A DNA stretch of 64,000 nt from Metopolophium dirhodum (Eukaryota > Arthropoda > Insecta > Hemiptera > Aphididae): positions 27,466,001 to 27,530,000 of the forward strand of contig NC_083567.1 in the NCBI RefSeq assembly GCF_019925205.1, written 5' to 3'. How positions within the stretch are numbered: the stretch's first letter is position 1; the number at the start of each line of letters is the position of its first letter. Below, one piece after another: positions 24,800-38,006 of this stretch. The translations under genes were made by a program, and so were the position numbers. The notes beneath the pieces were generated by a model that had not been told where the DNA came from, ran no database searches, and saw nothing but the letters and a program-made list of their open reading frames with translations.

Positions 24800-25655
24800 T
24801 AGGTAGGTATCTACTGTTTAAAAATGTAAAGTATTTAAGTATACAGATACAAAAACTGCTACTTCCTTAGGAAATACGTATTTGAAATTTGAATACCTAC
24901 TCAGTAAAGAAGCATTTGAGTACAAATCCAGATACTTAAAAAAAGTATAAAATATTTTTTTTTTTTTCAAACAATTAGATTCGACATGGCGGTTAGGTTA
25001 ATTAAATATACAATAATATAATATACATTATATTTGATATTATTTATAGATATTCATAATTACTTTTTATTTATTTTTTTACCTTAAAATCAATTTTAAG
25101 TGTAGTTTCATGCCACATTCTTGTTACATAGGTAAGTTGGTAAGTACATTAATTTTGTTGAGGATTTTACAACTCATCGTTTATGGTGCAACTGTTAACT
25201 CCTTAGTCCTTAACCATCTGTTTCCTTATTTGAAAATTTGGTTATAGTTACACATACAAATTATATAATTCGAACGTGGGAATGAGCGTTGAATTTAGAA
25301 ATGTTTATCTCAAATATTTACAATTTTATTATGAGATAGACATAGTATATTATATAGGTTCCTAATTTTAGTATTCAGTAATCTTCTATTATACCAGGGT
25401 ACTTGGAATTAAATTGATGGTTTGTGGCTCTAAAAATGATTAGGTAACTATTAATTTGAAACAATATGGAAATCGTAAAATTTGTATTTGATTTAAAATA
25501 CGTAGGACGTATATTTTGAGAAAGTAGATATCACTATGGAAGTACTTATAGGTACTCCAAGTCCCTTTTTTTTTTTAGTATTCAAGTATAGGATTCGAAT
25601 ACTCAAAAAGTATTTAAATACTCTTGCTTATAAATATTGCTTTTACTAGAGTACC
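24800..25655. repeat. Possible element with GTATTTAAGTA motifs at both ends
   Basis: The left part holds AAGTATTTAAGTATACAGATA, GAATACCTACTC and TTTGAGTACAAATCC. The right part (25555-25650) holds AGTATTCAAGTATAGGATTC and AAAAAGTATTTAAATACTC, readable as related motifs in the opposite orientation. Both edges carry an uninterrupted T run. The match is short and loose, so the element boundaries are uncertain. Confidence 0.3.
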
Positions 25656-26566
25656 TATACTATAGGTAATTTACAATAATAAGTGTCTCTGTCGACCGTC
25701 AGGACATAAAACCGATTCGCAGTGCTGAGTATAACAATATCGCGTGTTTGCCGTATTAGGCTGTACACTTTTATATTATATGATAATATAATAATGATAT
25801 TGGGAAAACGATTTCGCAAGCGACGAACACAACGGCTTGGATACCTATACAGGCGCATTATATTGTAGTAATAGTCGTAAAATAATACAACACAATATGA
25901 AATTAACTATTAAGAGAAAAAATGATTTCAGCTCCCACCGTTGGCTACAGTCCCGCGTCACGCCGCCGCCGCGTAAAATCGCTGGGCGTCTGACATATAA
26001 TATACTTAAGTCTATAATATAACGACAATAATAATAATGGAAAATTCGCCTGTGTACTGCAGGGGGATAGTTTTATTCTACTGGGAAATAATGGTGGTGA
26101 AGAAAATTTAGTTTATCCGTGGTGATTCATTACATAGAAAAAAATTATTTTTTCAACATAGTGCTTTTATCAAGAAATGTTGAAAAAAAACTAAGCAAAT
26201 TGTAATCAAAAAATAAATAGTCCTATACGAACACATTTTATCCGCATTAGTGACCGCATTATGGATGACGTAATATACGTAATATTTACGTAATATTTTT
26301 GAATTCCACCGGCTAAAAATCTAGAAGATAGTAATCACAATATCTTCCTCGGGTGCGCCGTTGTGGCTACCACTGTGTCATAGGCGTAACTATGTATAGA
26401 TAAAGCAATTCTAGGGGCAGGCTGAAGCCATCTTATTTTTTCCTTATTATTCTGTGGAGAGATGTTTCCTACTTACACCCTTCTGGCTTCTTCTAATTGT
26501 GTACATCGATATTAAATAATATTTATCCAGTATGATTCACTAAGCATGCACACCCCCATTTTTACA
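25656..26566. other. Intergenic
   Basis: No supported gene. TCATAGGCGTAACTATG at about 26379 resembles the reverse complement of the C-tract repeat end at 150-185. A copy of the GATTCACTAAGCATGCAC repeat start is at about 26528. Confidence 0.35.
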
Positions 26567-27978
26567 TTCTGAGCGAAGCGATGAATGTATTGATTTTACA
26601 ATGATGTGTGTTTTTTTTTACATTTTTAAATTTTATTTTTTTTGTGTCTTTCATCGCCTTTTAGGAGAGTATAAAAGCTTGGATTTTCTTCAACAGTAAC
26701 TTTTCTGATAGGAAAGTGAATCTAGTTGGTACTTTGGGGGGGGGGGGGGGGGTCAAAAGTAAAAATTTCCCAGTAGTTTTCAAAATCGACAAGAAAAACA
26801 AAAGAAAAATTAAGGAAAAAACGGGAATTTTTAACAAAAAATCTGTTTTTGAGAAAATCGATTTTGGTTTTTGGTGTAACTTTAAAACAAATGACTGTAG
26901 GTACGTGAAATTTTGAGCTATTTTGAGCTGTTTCCGGACATTTTCAGTTTTCATTTTTTTTAGTTTTTTTTTTCTACAAATATCAACAAAATTTTATTTG
27001 TTGGGTAAAAAAGCTTGAAAATTTAATACAAGGCTCCTACTATATTGTTACAATGACATTTGAAAAATATTAAAAATCCTTAGTCACAGTTTTTATTTAT
27101 AAGCATTTAAAGTTCAAATATTGACAAAATACGAAAATATCACGAAAATTAGCAAATTATTTTGAGTTGAGAATTCATAAAAATTTTTTTTTTTCAAACT
27201 AAGATTTGAAAATGTAATACAAGATTATCCATAAGTTTATCTACCTTAATCAAAAAAAAATTTCTACAAGAAAGTCAAATTAAATTCTTATGAGCGTTTG
27301 AAATTCATATTTTTACAACATTTGATATTCACTCGATTTCTCGTGTAACGATTTTCTTATTTTGTTGTAATTAAAACACGTATGACTGTAGATACTAGAT
27401 ACTGTAGATTTTACTGAATATTTATATTAGCATTTTCTATACGCGATAAAATTTTGAAAATAATTTGACTCTTTTTGAGGTGTTTACGGACATTGTCAGT
27501 TCTCAATTTTTTTAGTTTATTTTTTTATAAATATCAATAAAATTTTATTTTTAAGATAGAAAAGCGTGAAAATTGTATGCAAGGCTCCTGATATATTGTT
27601 ACGATAGCAGTTCAAAAATATTGAAAATACATAGGCCCAATTTTTTTTATAAGCATTTAAAGTTCAAATTTTGACAAAATTTATCAAATTAAAAACGTAA
27701 TAATTATTTTGTAGTTAAAAATTTATAAAATGTTCAACTTTTGTAGCTAAGGATTGAAAATTTAAAACAAGGTTCCACGTAAATAAGTAAATATATAAAT
27801 TACTTTATTCACAATAATATCATCAAATATACTTAGTAATATCATAGGCTGACGTTCAGAATCGTTTTTCTTATACAATGATATTATATCATTGAATTCA
27901 AATTTAACACCATCCATTACAGTGATCCACTTGTAACCTACTGTACAGCAAAGCGACATCCACTTACCCACCTTTTTT
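26567..27978 (-). repeat. Long (~1.4 kb) relative of the GATTCTGAGCGGAG family
   Basis: The left end (ATTCTGAGCGAAGCGATGAA then TGATTTTACAATG) matches the left end of the copy at 6662. The right end (TTCAGAATCGTTTTTCTTAT, the TGATATTATATCA palindrome, CCTACTGTACAGC, CCACTTACCC) matches that copy's right arm. The interior is different and about 1 kb longer, and contains an internal direct duplication (about 26924-27145 and 27474-27690). No intact ORF; a 17-base G run is at 26736-26752. It may be closer to the full-length parent of the short copies. Confidence 0.65.
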
Positions 27979-28944
27979 TTCTTTGATAATACGTTTATTC
28001 AAATTCTGATCGTCGGAATTTTTAAAGTTTTTAAGGATCATATATTTTGAATAAGAAATTTACAAAACCAGCTTAATAATTTAGGGTAAAAAGGTTGGTA
28101 CTCATTCGAAAAAAGAAATTGATATCTCTCTTTGACACTCCTTAAATGGCACTACAAATATCTATACAAGCATTTGCCAAATTTGAAAAATAATCTTGCA
28201 GCGTGCTCGTTCTTAGCCAATTCTATATGCCTCATATAACAAAACATTTTTCGTGATTCTTTATCCAATTTATTGTATTTGTGGGGGGGAAGAGGGGTGT
28301 AAGCATTATATTTTTACTGTAGTTATAAACGTATAGATAGTATATACCTATAAATTCGTTATATGCGTACTCGCAATTTTCAAAACAACGAAGAATGCGT
28401 TTGACAGCGGAGAAAACGAGCGGGCGTGTCTGCAGCGCCAAAGAAATCGGGTCGTGTGCGTTTTGGGGCGCACAAAAAGACATGAATAGGTACAACACAT
28501 TATTATTATTATCACTATCGTTGTATTGTTACCTGTAAATGTAAGCGTACCTGTATTGTTATTGTGTCGTGTCGTCTCGTGCAAGCTGCTGCAACGAACG
28601 GGTTTTCGCGTCCGTCCGCGGTGGGATTTTCCACGGTTTTCCTTACATATATTATATATATTATATAAAATATTGTAATGGGTACCGTAACCACGGTACA
28701 TAATGCACACTGGGAAAATCGACGCCACCGCCGCCGTTACGGACGCGTTCGTTATGTGGCGCCAAGGAAGTGATAATAATAGACGGCGCAGACGTACCGA
28801 CTTGTGTGTATACATTTATATACCTCTTTCTCTATAATATACATATATACTTGTACACGAGTATATGTTCTTATTGTGTACTGCAATCGGCCGCGGTCCA
28901 CCGTATACACAATATACACCGTAATAATAATATTATACGCATGC
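27979..28944. other. Intergenic
   Basis: CpG content rises between 28560 and 28800. The minus-strand ORFs of 88 and 155 codons overlap low-complexity or A+T-biased sequence and show no domain. No gene is called. Confidence 0.35.
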
Positions 28945-29558
28945 ATACAGGGTGAACCGTTTGAATGAGTTTTGCTCCGGTTTCCTCAGCTGATTTTCGA
29001 GATTCAGAATAATATTAGACAATTCTGTAAAAACACGTTAATCAACTATAAAAATAATTTATGTTTGTGTTTCTATTATTCTTAATCACTAGATCTTCTG
29101 TGCTCGTCTAGACTTGTAGATTTTAAGTAAACGTGGATGTGCATTTAGTGCCCAATTCGACCAAAAAAACGCAATAAAAAGAAAAATAATTTTAAATGCC
29201 GAATCATGTCGAAAAATCCAAGAAAAAAATGTCAAAATTAAATTTGTAGAAGGCATAATATTATATATTATTCATGCTCTCTGTTGTAGAAAGTTGTTGC
29301 TTTTCAAAAAGCTAGAAAGAATTCACTTTACTACCAACTTTGATCATTATTCCGGATATTTAATGTATAATGCATTCATCAAATGTTTAGTGAACGCATT
29401 TATGCAGCAGCACTATATAATAGCGAATATTATCCAAGTATATAAAAAACCCATGTTATCGTATATATAGAGAGGGTTTTTTTTAAAATTGTTTTTAAAA
29501 AGACGGGGAGAAATCATGTGTAGCCGTTAAAACTTAAAATAGATCATCCTGTATAATG
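28945..29558. repeat. Probable MITE with TACAGG(G/A)TGA ends
   Basis: The left end TACAGGGTGAACCGTTTGA and the right end in reverse complement, TACAGGATGATCTATTTT, form short terminal inverted repeats flanked by TA on both sides. The same opening decamer occurs at 15221 and 21487. The ~610-bp interior has no ORF. A TA target site would suit a Tc1/mariner-type element, but that is inference. Confidence 0.45.
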
Positions 29559-31082
29559 TTTAGAGAGATTATACCACCTGTATGGTGTCTTTTATGCGTG
29601 TCGACCGTGGACAATGACGTGCGTGATGTGTTTCGCCAAATATATACAATATATACTATCGTATAGGCATAGCTGGTGAATAATAAAAATAAAAGCCTAT
29701 AACAATATACTTTTAATATTTTACTATAATAATAGTATAATATTTAGCTACTCGTGGAAATGTGTGGCAACAACGGGAAAATTCGCAACGTCCCGGAGCG
29801 CCATTATACACACACAAATACAGATAGGTACATAATACATAATATAATATGTTACGGTCAAACACGATAATTAGGAAATTACGTCATTGGCCGGGAAATG
29901 TCGTCAATGGCCCAAAATGAGCTAAATATGTTATAGGACACGTTGTCACAAACAACGCATTTTGTACTGGAATTTTGGTCTCTATTATACATCCGCCACG
30001 AATTCCCAAAACTGGTGTTCAAAGTGGTGCCATTTTAATAATACAAAAAAAAAAAAAATAAGAACACTGAAGCACCCTATTTTATTAGTTAGTCTTATGA
30101 TCATGAACTATAATACTGCACACTGAGGTACTTAATAAAATGCATTATTATGTACAATTATTATACATTCAAAATAAAATATTTATTTTTAATAGATTAT
30201 AAATCGAACACGTTACATATTTGTACGTTGGTGGGCATTTTGACATGTCAAACAATGATTCCTATCAATATAGGAACATAAACACTTTGTGTACGCAACA
30301 CGTGATTAACCTATAAAATAAAATATTTTTAAAATTTTTCTTTGAAATCTAAAATTTACAAAAAATATTGTCAAAAAACTATAAAACGTAATATCTAATG
30401 CGCAAAATAAAATGCTTCAACGTCATACCAAATAGATGTATAATTAGGTTTGCAATGTGCACGACTAAAATATGAATAATTTATAAACATTTATCCCAAA
30501 TTCCCAACAAATGTGAATTGTTCAAATGATCAACTCAACTCGAAATTTTATTGACGACAAAACGTCCGGGCAAAGTTTACGATTTCAACATATTCTCCCA
30601 ATTTGTAGGAATATTACATTTTATTGCCAATGACATAATTTTACAGAATAACGTCTTTGAACATAAAATAATTCTTATATTATACACAGGCGAAAATTCT
30701 CCTGAATTTAATTATATTTTTCCAATAATTTTTTACTATTGATTAATATTATATCTTTTTGATTTAGCTGCTATCATGTATGTACTATAGGCGCATAGCT
30801 ATAGTATCATTATATCAGCTATAATTTATATCAATACGACTATTAAGGAATTATAATGTATAATATATAATAATATTACTATATTAGATATATCGTATTC
30901 AAGTATTATTAATTGTTGAAAGTATAACGATATTAACGTTAAAGGCTTTATAACTTTTTCATGTAGATAAAGACTATAGAGTTATAGGTACCTGTTGACA
31001 AATATTAAGCTTGGTCAAGATTTGTCTTCGTGTTCGAAATCAAACAACTGGACAAAACTTATTTAAAATTATTTTTTAGAAA
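29559..31082. other. Intergenic, A+T-rich
   Basis: No supported gene. The 63-codon ORF at 30551-30742 has no recognisable feature. Confidence 0.4.
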
Positions 31083-31336
31083 TATACTTTTTGGTTCAAA
31101 ACGCTGGTTCAAACCTCGGTTCATGGGCGGCATTTTTCGTCGGGCAAGTCACGGTGTCCGGAGATAAGTGCCGCCATCTCCCACCCTGTAATGGTAGATA
31201 CCCACGGGTGCCCACTAAAAAATCTGCCAAAACTACACACACGTGTTACACCTACAGTTCCCTCCACTACAAACAAAAACAAACAGCTAATGGCCATAGT
31301 TGCCGGGCTTCACGATCAATAAAAAAAAAAAAAATA
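31083..31336 (+). repeat. tRNA-derived SINE, copy 2
   Basis: A near-consensus B-box (GGTTCAAACC) at about 31107 is followed by the same body as the copy at 2832: GCAAGTCACGGTGTCCGGAG, CCGCCATC..CCACCC, ACACACGTGTT, CTAATGGCCATAGTT. A poly(A) tail occupies 31320-31334. The A-box part is not recognisable, so this copy is 5'-truncated or diverged. The 86-codon ORF across it is incidental. Confidence 0.75.
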
Positions 31337-34300
31337 ATATTAGATGTCTAAATAAGTAATGACCCAGTAATAATATATTCATCACATGTTTATACTCTAT
31401 AGTTCAGTGTAGAAACTATATAGTATATACCTAGTATATACATAACTACATAAGTACATAACCACGAAATATTATTGTTTACATACATTACTATGGTAAC
31501 TAATGAGGATTTATCGTCAAAACTCTAAAATAAACTATTTGTTATTTAAAGTACTGTAAATAAAATAAATAATTTCTCTTGGAAATGTATTTGAAATATA
31601 AAATACTAAATGGCTAGTTTGAAATATATAAAATAAAAAGCTAATCAGTTTATCGGCTAAAGTTTCAAACCATTGGCAATCAGTAAAGTAGATACGTATG
31701 AAATATAATAATAATACAAACAATGAGATATTATTACACTAGAGAATAGTAGAATACCTACTAGACAGTATAAATTATAAAATTCAAAACTTTTGGTTGT
31801 AGTGAAGTTACCCAGGGTAACTATTGATAATAAAATATAGCCTATATGAAATTGGTGTGTAAATAGAAATGAATTGTTAATATTATACAATATTAAAAAA
31901 ATAATTCAAATTCTAGTTGGGAATTGGTAACTATAATATAATATATAATATACTATATAGTCAATAAAACATATAAAAATATTAATACTCTTCCTATTGC
32001 CCTTAAATAATAATAGTATAGTGTTTCGAAAATGTCTTATTTATATCTACTATAGATCTCGGGATCGACTAGAATCGGCATAAAAGGAAAGATCGGCGGA
32101 AACAGTGCGTGCGCCTAATAACCAACAACTACGAAATAACTAAAATAGGGCCGACACACATTATACTATGTAAACATATAATTTAGCGTTTGGGATCATC
32201 GTCGTGGCAGATCCTTCCTATACAGCTACGCCATTATATCCATAATACACGATGTGCTCGTGAGATGTATTGTGTTTTTATATAATACATAATACATACC
32301 TAGGTAAAACAGTAGGTCAACCACTCGTCAGAAAAAAAATGGTCAAACACATGTAAAAAAACTGCTAGGTCGTATAATAATTGGCTAAAAATATTAATTG
32401 AAAAAATGTATCCGAATTTATTTGATTCAATGTTATTGCATACCACCATCAACATCAACAGTCCCACGTGAATGGACCTCTTCAAAAGCTGGCTAGACCA
32501 TTTCCGAAAGACGTAATAGGTTATCAAGAAACACGGAAATGTTAATGTTTTTATATTTTATAATTATACAACGCCAGACGTCCGTACAATGTTCTGTTTA
32601 ATAAATAACAATAAGTGATTATTACTAATAAATAATAATGTATCTTATGAAATTAGATAAAAAAATGTGTTGTGAAATTAAAAAAAAATATTGCTAGATC
32701 TAATTTTCAGTGGCTATAGTGGCTCCCTCAAATAATGCTAGTTTTGGCTATTAAATGGCTGACTTAGCAACACTGATACCTGCATATAATATAGGTACCA
32801 CGCATCATGGGACGCGTAAAAATAATTATTATTCGGCTGCGGCGTATCCTGTGGGATATGGAGGTACCAATTATTATTATTTCTACTCGCGGACGCAACC
32901 GTAACGAAAATAATATCATCCCGGGGACACGCCGGCGGGACGTTAGCGCCGGACAATATTGCGGTTTACATATTTTAAAACGACAATTTGTTATTCTACG
33001 TCCGATTTTAAGACGATATTATTATAATATAATACTGTGCTGCTAGTAGGTTGCTACTGGAAAAAGCAGTACCTACCCAATTACAATATTTTGTGATTTT
33101 TTTTTTTTCAAATATTTTTAGTACACCCTTTTTACTGTAATAAATGGATATATTATAAATATATAATATAACAGAAATTCAAAAAAAGAAATTTCAATTT
33201 TGCGATGGATAAATTATTTTTGACATATTATAAATAATTAGTGCACACTTATGAAAAAATAAATATCGTTTAGCATTGTTAGTAGAAAATGCTGTAGTTA
33301 TTACAGTAACCAAATAAATAATAAATAACAAATATATTCATAAACCGTTAATAATAACTTAGATATTGTTAGATAAATAACTTTATGACAACGAAATGTA
33401 GGTATTATTATCCATATGAGTAGGTAGATACTGAAAATATATAATAACTATTATGGTAATTGGCAGTATTAGGTACTAGAATGGAAAATTCAGCAAAAGC
33501 ATTAAGCATTTTGAGTCTACGCGAACGCAGTAAACCTATACATTTTACTAATTACAACTGTAAGAATTGTTGTTTAATGTTTACTGCACTTTCTTCTAAG
33601 ATATTATTCGTAAATCTCTTGTAGCAGTGACGATATTTTGTAAATTCATTCTTAGGTAGTATATTTCGTTTTTTCTATATATTACATTATTTATAAACTA
33701 TATTATGCAAAATCATTTAATGAGGTAACAACACTTGATCAAAACCTCATTTTTGATATTTTTTTCTTGTTACTGCCTTTCCTATTGCATAGCAGGGCAC
33801 GAGTGCAGTAAATGCAATACACATGCATAAAATGCATATTACATGATATGTTTAGCCAGTGGCTATAAACATTTATTAATTTCAATATATTTTAAGCTTC
33901 GCATATGCGCATGCGTGAACTTTTATAATATTATATTGCACACAGTGATTGTGGATTTTTGATAAAACCGACGCTTGTATGAAATGAGTCCGTTTGTCGT
34001 GCGTGGTATTTGGAATACGTATCAAGATATAGATGAAAGTACTTCTGAAACGAATTCAGAACTTATCGTAACAATTTGCACATTATAGTATAATACATAA
34101 TATCATATTATATAGATGATATGCACTGCGAATGTTTCGGTCGTATATTGTTCGTCCTAAACTCATACACAACTGTTGCAACATATGCATTTACTATATT
34201 ATACTCGCCTCCTGTAGCCTAAACTTTGAGTCTCGTCTAAATATTTGAGCACCTAATAAAAATTAATATTTTAACTATTAAAAAATGTTTTATAAATACA

Positions 34301-35651
34301 CTATAGTAATATTATATGTGCTTATAAGTTCGAGTGGCGATCTCAGATTTTTAATAAACAATACCTATATAGGTAATAAATATTTAATTTACATTTTGTT
34401 TCATACCAAAAAATATTAGGATTTACAATGATACACCTACTTACTATAATACAACGATACACTGATACAGTTTTAGGTTATAATATACTTGAAAAATATT
34501 AATTATAAAAAATTACTAAATAGTTATTGGCTGTGACTAACACGGCGAAACATTCTGTACAAAATAGATTTTAAGCACAGCATGATAAATATTATATAAG
34601 TAAATAAGTTTACCTATTAAACGGCATTACAATTTACAACGAGACACGAGTATTCATCTCGACAAATATATGCTTACAACTAAAACAAAATTTTTGTAAT
34701 AATATTTTCTTGCTTAGATTTATAATACAATATGCATTACTATGCTCTGCCCCTAAATGGGAAAAATGTTGTTACATAATATAGTATGTATATTAGTAAT
34801 AATAATAATAATAATAATAATGTTATTAACGCTAAACTTTCCTTGATAATATAATACGAGCCGTAATTTCTTATAATATAAGGAAAAATGTTTATCGTTT
34901 AACGACTTGTAAAAAAATAAAACTCGAGTGTCGATGTAAAATCAAAATAAAATTATACTTTTATGAGTAACATGCTCATAAAGTAGTACACGCGACAGAA
35001 CCATATTATATTATTATGGGTGCTTTACAAATTTAGGTTATTACACGACCAGTCGGAACAAATCAAAATAAGTTATAAGTTCATATAAGCACATAGGTAA
35101 AACTACATAAAGCCTATGCCAATTTAGGCAATATAGTATTTATAGGTCATAACTCATAACTCATAAGACTCGGCGTTTAAGTTGCATAATAATTTTTTTT
35201 TAAGTAGAACTACTAAGTGCGTTTACTAAGTGTTTATACTTATTTTAGTTGAAAAACTAATAATATTATAACACAAGGGTTTTGTTAATTTTTTTCAAAA
35301 ATGATTGTCCAAAGTCCGATTGAATACGTTATAATTTATAACTATTATATCGTGATACACATATTATTATATAATAGTAAATATTTTATTTACAAACGGG
35401 TGGCTCTAAATTCCTGAAATTTCTAAAATCTCATATTATATTCTCATTATAATACCAAGAACCTTCAAAGCTTTACGATAAGTATGTTAGGTAGGCACTT
35501 ATCTTTGCCATACGAACTTCCGAGGATCAAGAGTATGAATGTACACCAATTAAAATAAAACTGTCCACATATATCCATCACAGCACAGCGAAACATCGGT
35601 ACTAAAAATTTGTTTTATTAGGTATATAATATGGTATATACTATAGGTACC
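31337..35651. other. Long intergenic stretch
   Basis: Mostly A+T-rich DNA with no coding exon. CAGTGGCTATAGTGGC at 32709 and TAGCAACACTG at 32765 look like hAT-type ends but lack convincing target duplications. An (ATA)n run is at about 34797-34822. Confidence 0.35.
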
Positions 35652-35867
35652 TTAAGAGGTGTATGCGTTGTCTCCGTCTTACAAACGTAGAACATAGTAA
35701 AAACATGGTTTTATGGTACACACATCATTCTGTATATATTGATACTAGAATATTCAAATGTTTAGAGCTCATTAATGAGAATTATATCTATATGATGTAG
35801 CGTTTTTACTATGTGGTACGTTTGTAAGACGGAGATAACACAATATGCATGTGAGGCGTACTCTTAA
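35652..35867. repeat. MITE with TTAA ends, copy 2 (216 bp)
   Basis: TTAA occurs at 35652-35655 and 35864-35867. The left arm TTAAGAGGTGTATGCGTTGT, then CTCCGTCTTACAAACGT and ATAGTAAAAAC, pairs with the right arm ACTATGTGGTACGTTTGTAA, then GACGGAGATAAC and GCGTACTCTTAA. The termini match the MITE at 14679-15127 (TTAAGAGG, GTCTCCGTCTTACAAA), while the interior is shorter and unrelated, which is typical of MITE families sharing only transposase-recognised ends. Confidence 0.8.
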
Positions 35868-38006
35868 AGTGGAACATTACATTACATAAGTGATCAAAGT
35901 ATAACGATAGATCCTCCACGGTAGCTAAACATAAAAAATATCCAGATCGTATTGAAATTGTAAACAGAAGAATTACAATTTTTTTAAGACATCATATATT
36001 ATACCTATATATTACCTACCAACTCTAATCGCTGTTTTTCGACATTATAATTTATTATGGTAATATTGTCACTATAAATGCGTCAGTTGTAGTTTAACGT
36101 TCATACCTGCTGCAACACAGTAGTAAATTTGATTAGACGTTGAAATACAATTTTCCACCGTTTCACTATGTTATATATAGTAGGTATATATAAGTTGATG
36201 TAAGCACACGTTTTTAATTATTTATGCTCTCACTGTAGCAGTCGTCTGCAGAATAAAGTATTAAAATTGGTTTTAATACATTTCTTGAGGATGATACGAG
36301 TTAGGATATTATAGTGTACAACCTATAGTTATAATATAATAGTACAGTATATATATATATAACTTTGTTGAGATTCAGACGTTGGACCGATCCCGAGTGA
36401 AAATGTCTAATAGTTTCGCTCGCATGACGGCAATAATGTTATGATGTTTATATTCTTCTATACGTATTATATAATATACTATTTTATAGGCATTATTCGA
36501 TTACCAAAGCGATTATATACCGTTTGGCGTTTACCAGAGGTAATAATATTATATCTATTATAATATGAATGTGTATGGGATGGTTACGTGCGCTCGTGTG
36601 TTACATATTATAGACGTTAGACATATTATATATATACATGAAATCGTGTAGTCGTCAATTGCCTTAAAATATCACACGGAGGGTAGGTATAAAACGTAAT
36701 ACTTAAGCAATATGATATTATATCGGCGAGTCAGGAGAGAAGACTACCTATATAGAAATATTATCGGTCGAATCCGTCAAATCGTTTTCGCACGCGCACT
36801 CCACCGCCGGCCACGTACATAATAATAATAACTGCTCGTCGGTACCAATATAATATTATATTTATATATTATATATATATATAACTGTACACGCGGTATA
36901 TGATATTATTATAAAGCAATATAAACTGTTTTTCGCTTTTTTTTTTCCGATAAAGATCTATATTTCATTTTTATTTTTTCGTTTGATGTCGACAACGGCG
37001 AGGGACCTGCCCCGGGCACAGGACATCGGCGCAATAGTACCTCGCGGTGGCGGCGGCGACGTCTACCGTTTACCGAAACGATGTAAAATAATTTCCTGCG
37101 CTCCCGGGCACCCGCGGCAACGAGTGTATATATAGAATTATAGAAGGAAAGAAAATATATGTATATAGGGAAGATAACTGACGAGGCAACGACTTTATAT
37201 ATATATATATATATAATATATATGTATGTATCTGCGTATGTATGTATGTATGTATGTATATATGTATGTATGTATATTTGTGTATATATGTACTATGTAT
37301 GTATGTATGTATGTGTGTATGGCTGACGACTAGAAGCCCGAGGCTAATGCGCGCGCGGCTCATTCATTCTTTTTTGTATACGTATTTTTCAAACGTCTTG
37401 ATTTAAAACGTTTTTTTTTTTTTTCGTTACGTTTTTCGAAAATGTTCATTAAAAAGTATAAACTAAAAACGGATTTGGACGATACGTGTAAGCTATTATA
37501 ACCAGTAATTGATTTAGATCGTACGTAAATTATTATATATTATATATAGGTACTGCAGTGCGGCACACCGTCATCCGTTTGACCGTGTGAAAAATAATAC
37601 TATCGTATACGATATATTATAAAAACGCAGATTATACGCGTAGGGTAAGTACGTGTAGTATATAAATTATTACAACGTATGTATAATATACTGCTACAAT
37701 AAACCGATGATCGAGCCCCGATCGTAATGTTTTTAAATATATATAGTATATACACAGCAGAAACGTCGGCTACCCGCGATCCGTATACGTTGTATCTATC
37801 TTATATAATAATATAGAAATAATTGGTACTCTATACATAATAATATAATATATCCGCACATCATACGATATAATATGCACAATGCACACGGTACCTAACG
37901 AACGTTCAGCAAAACCGTCTCCCATAGTTGTGGCTATATTATGTCTAGATGCTGTAGTGCGTATATCTGTAGATACTATATATATAGGTACAATACACAA
38001 TAGTAA
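35868..38006. other. Intergenic with TGTA microsatellite
   Basis: No supported gene. (AT)n then (TGTA)n repeats occupy about 37195-37320 and generate the His/Ile/Tyr-rich ORF at 37070-37363, which is not a gene. GC-richer patches occur at 36780-36835 and 37000-37110. Confidence 0.4.
37195..37320 (+). repeat. (AT)n/(TGTA)n microsatellite
   Basis: About 25 bp of AT repeats pass into interrupted TATG/TGTA tetranucleotide repeats over some 100 bp. Confidence 0.9.

Noticed and set aside
28348..28815. 155-codon minus-strand ORF
   Set aside because: It mixes Ile and Thr homopolymers from ATT and GTT repeats with no recognisable fold.
31091..31351. 86-codon ORF
   Set aside because: It lies wholly within the SINE copy, which is non-coding.
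32709..32775. hAT-like ends (CAGTGGCT.. and ..AGCAACACTG)
   Set aside because: No matching 8-bp duplication and poor terminal pairing.
37070..37363. 97-codon His/Ile/Tyr-rich ORF
   Set aside because: It is a translation of the TGTA microsatellite.
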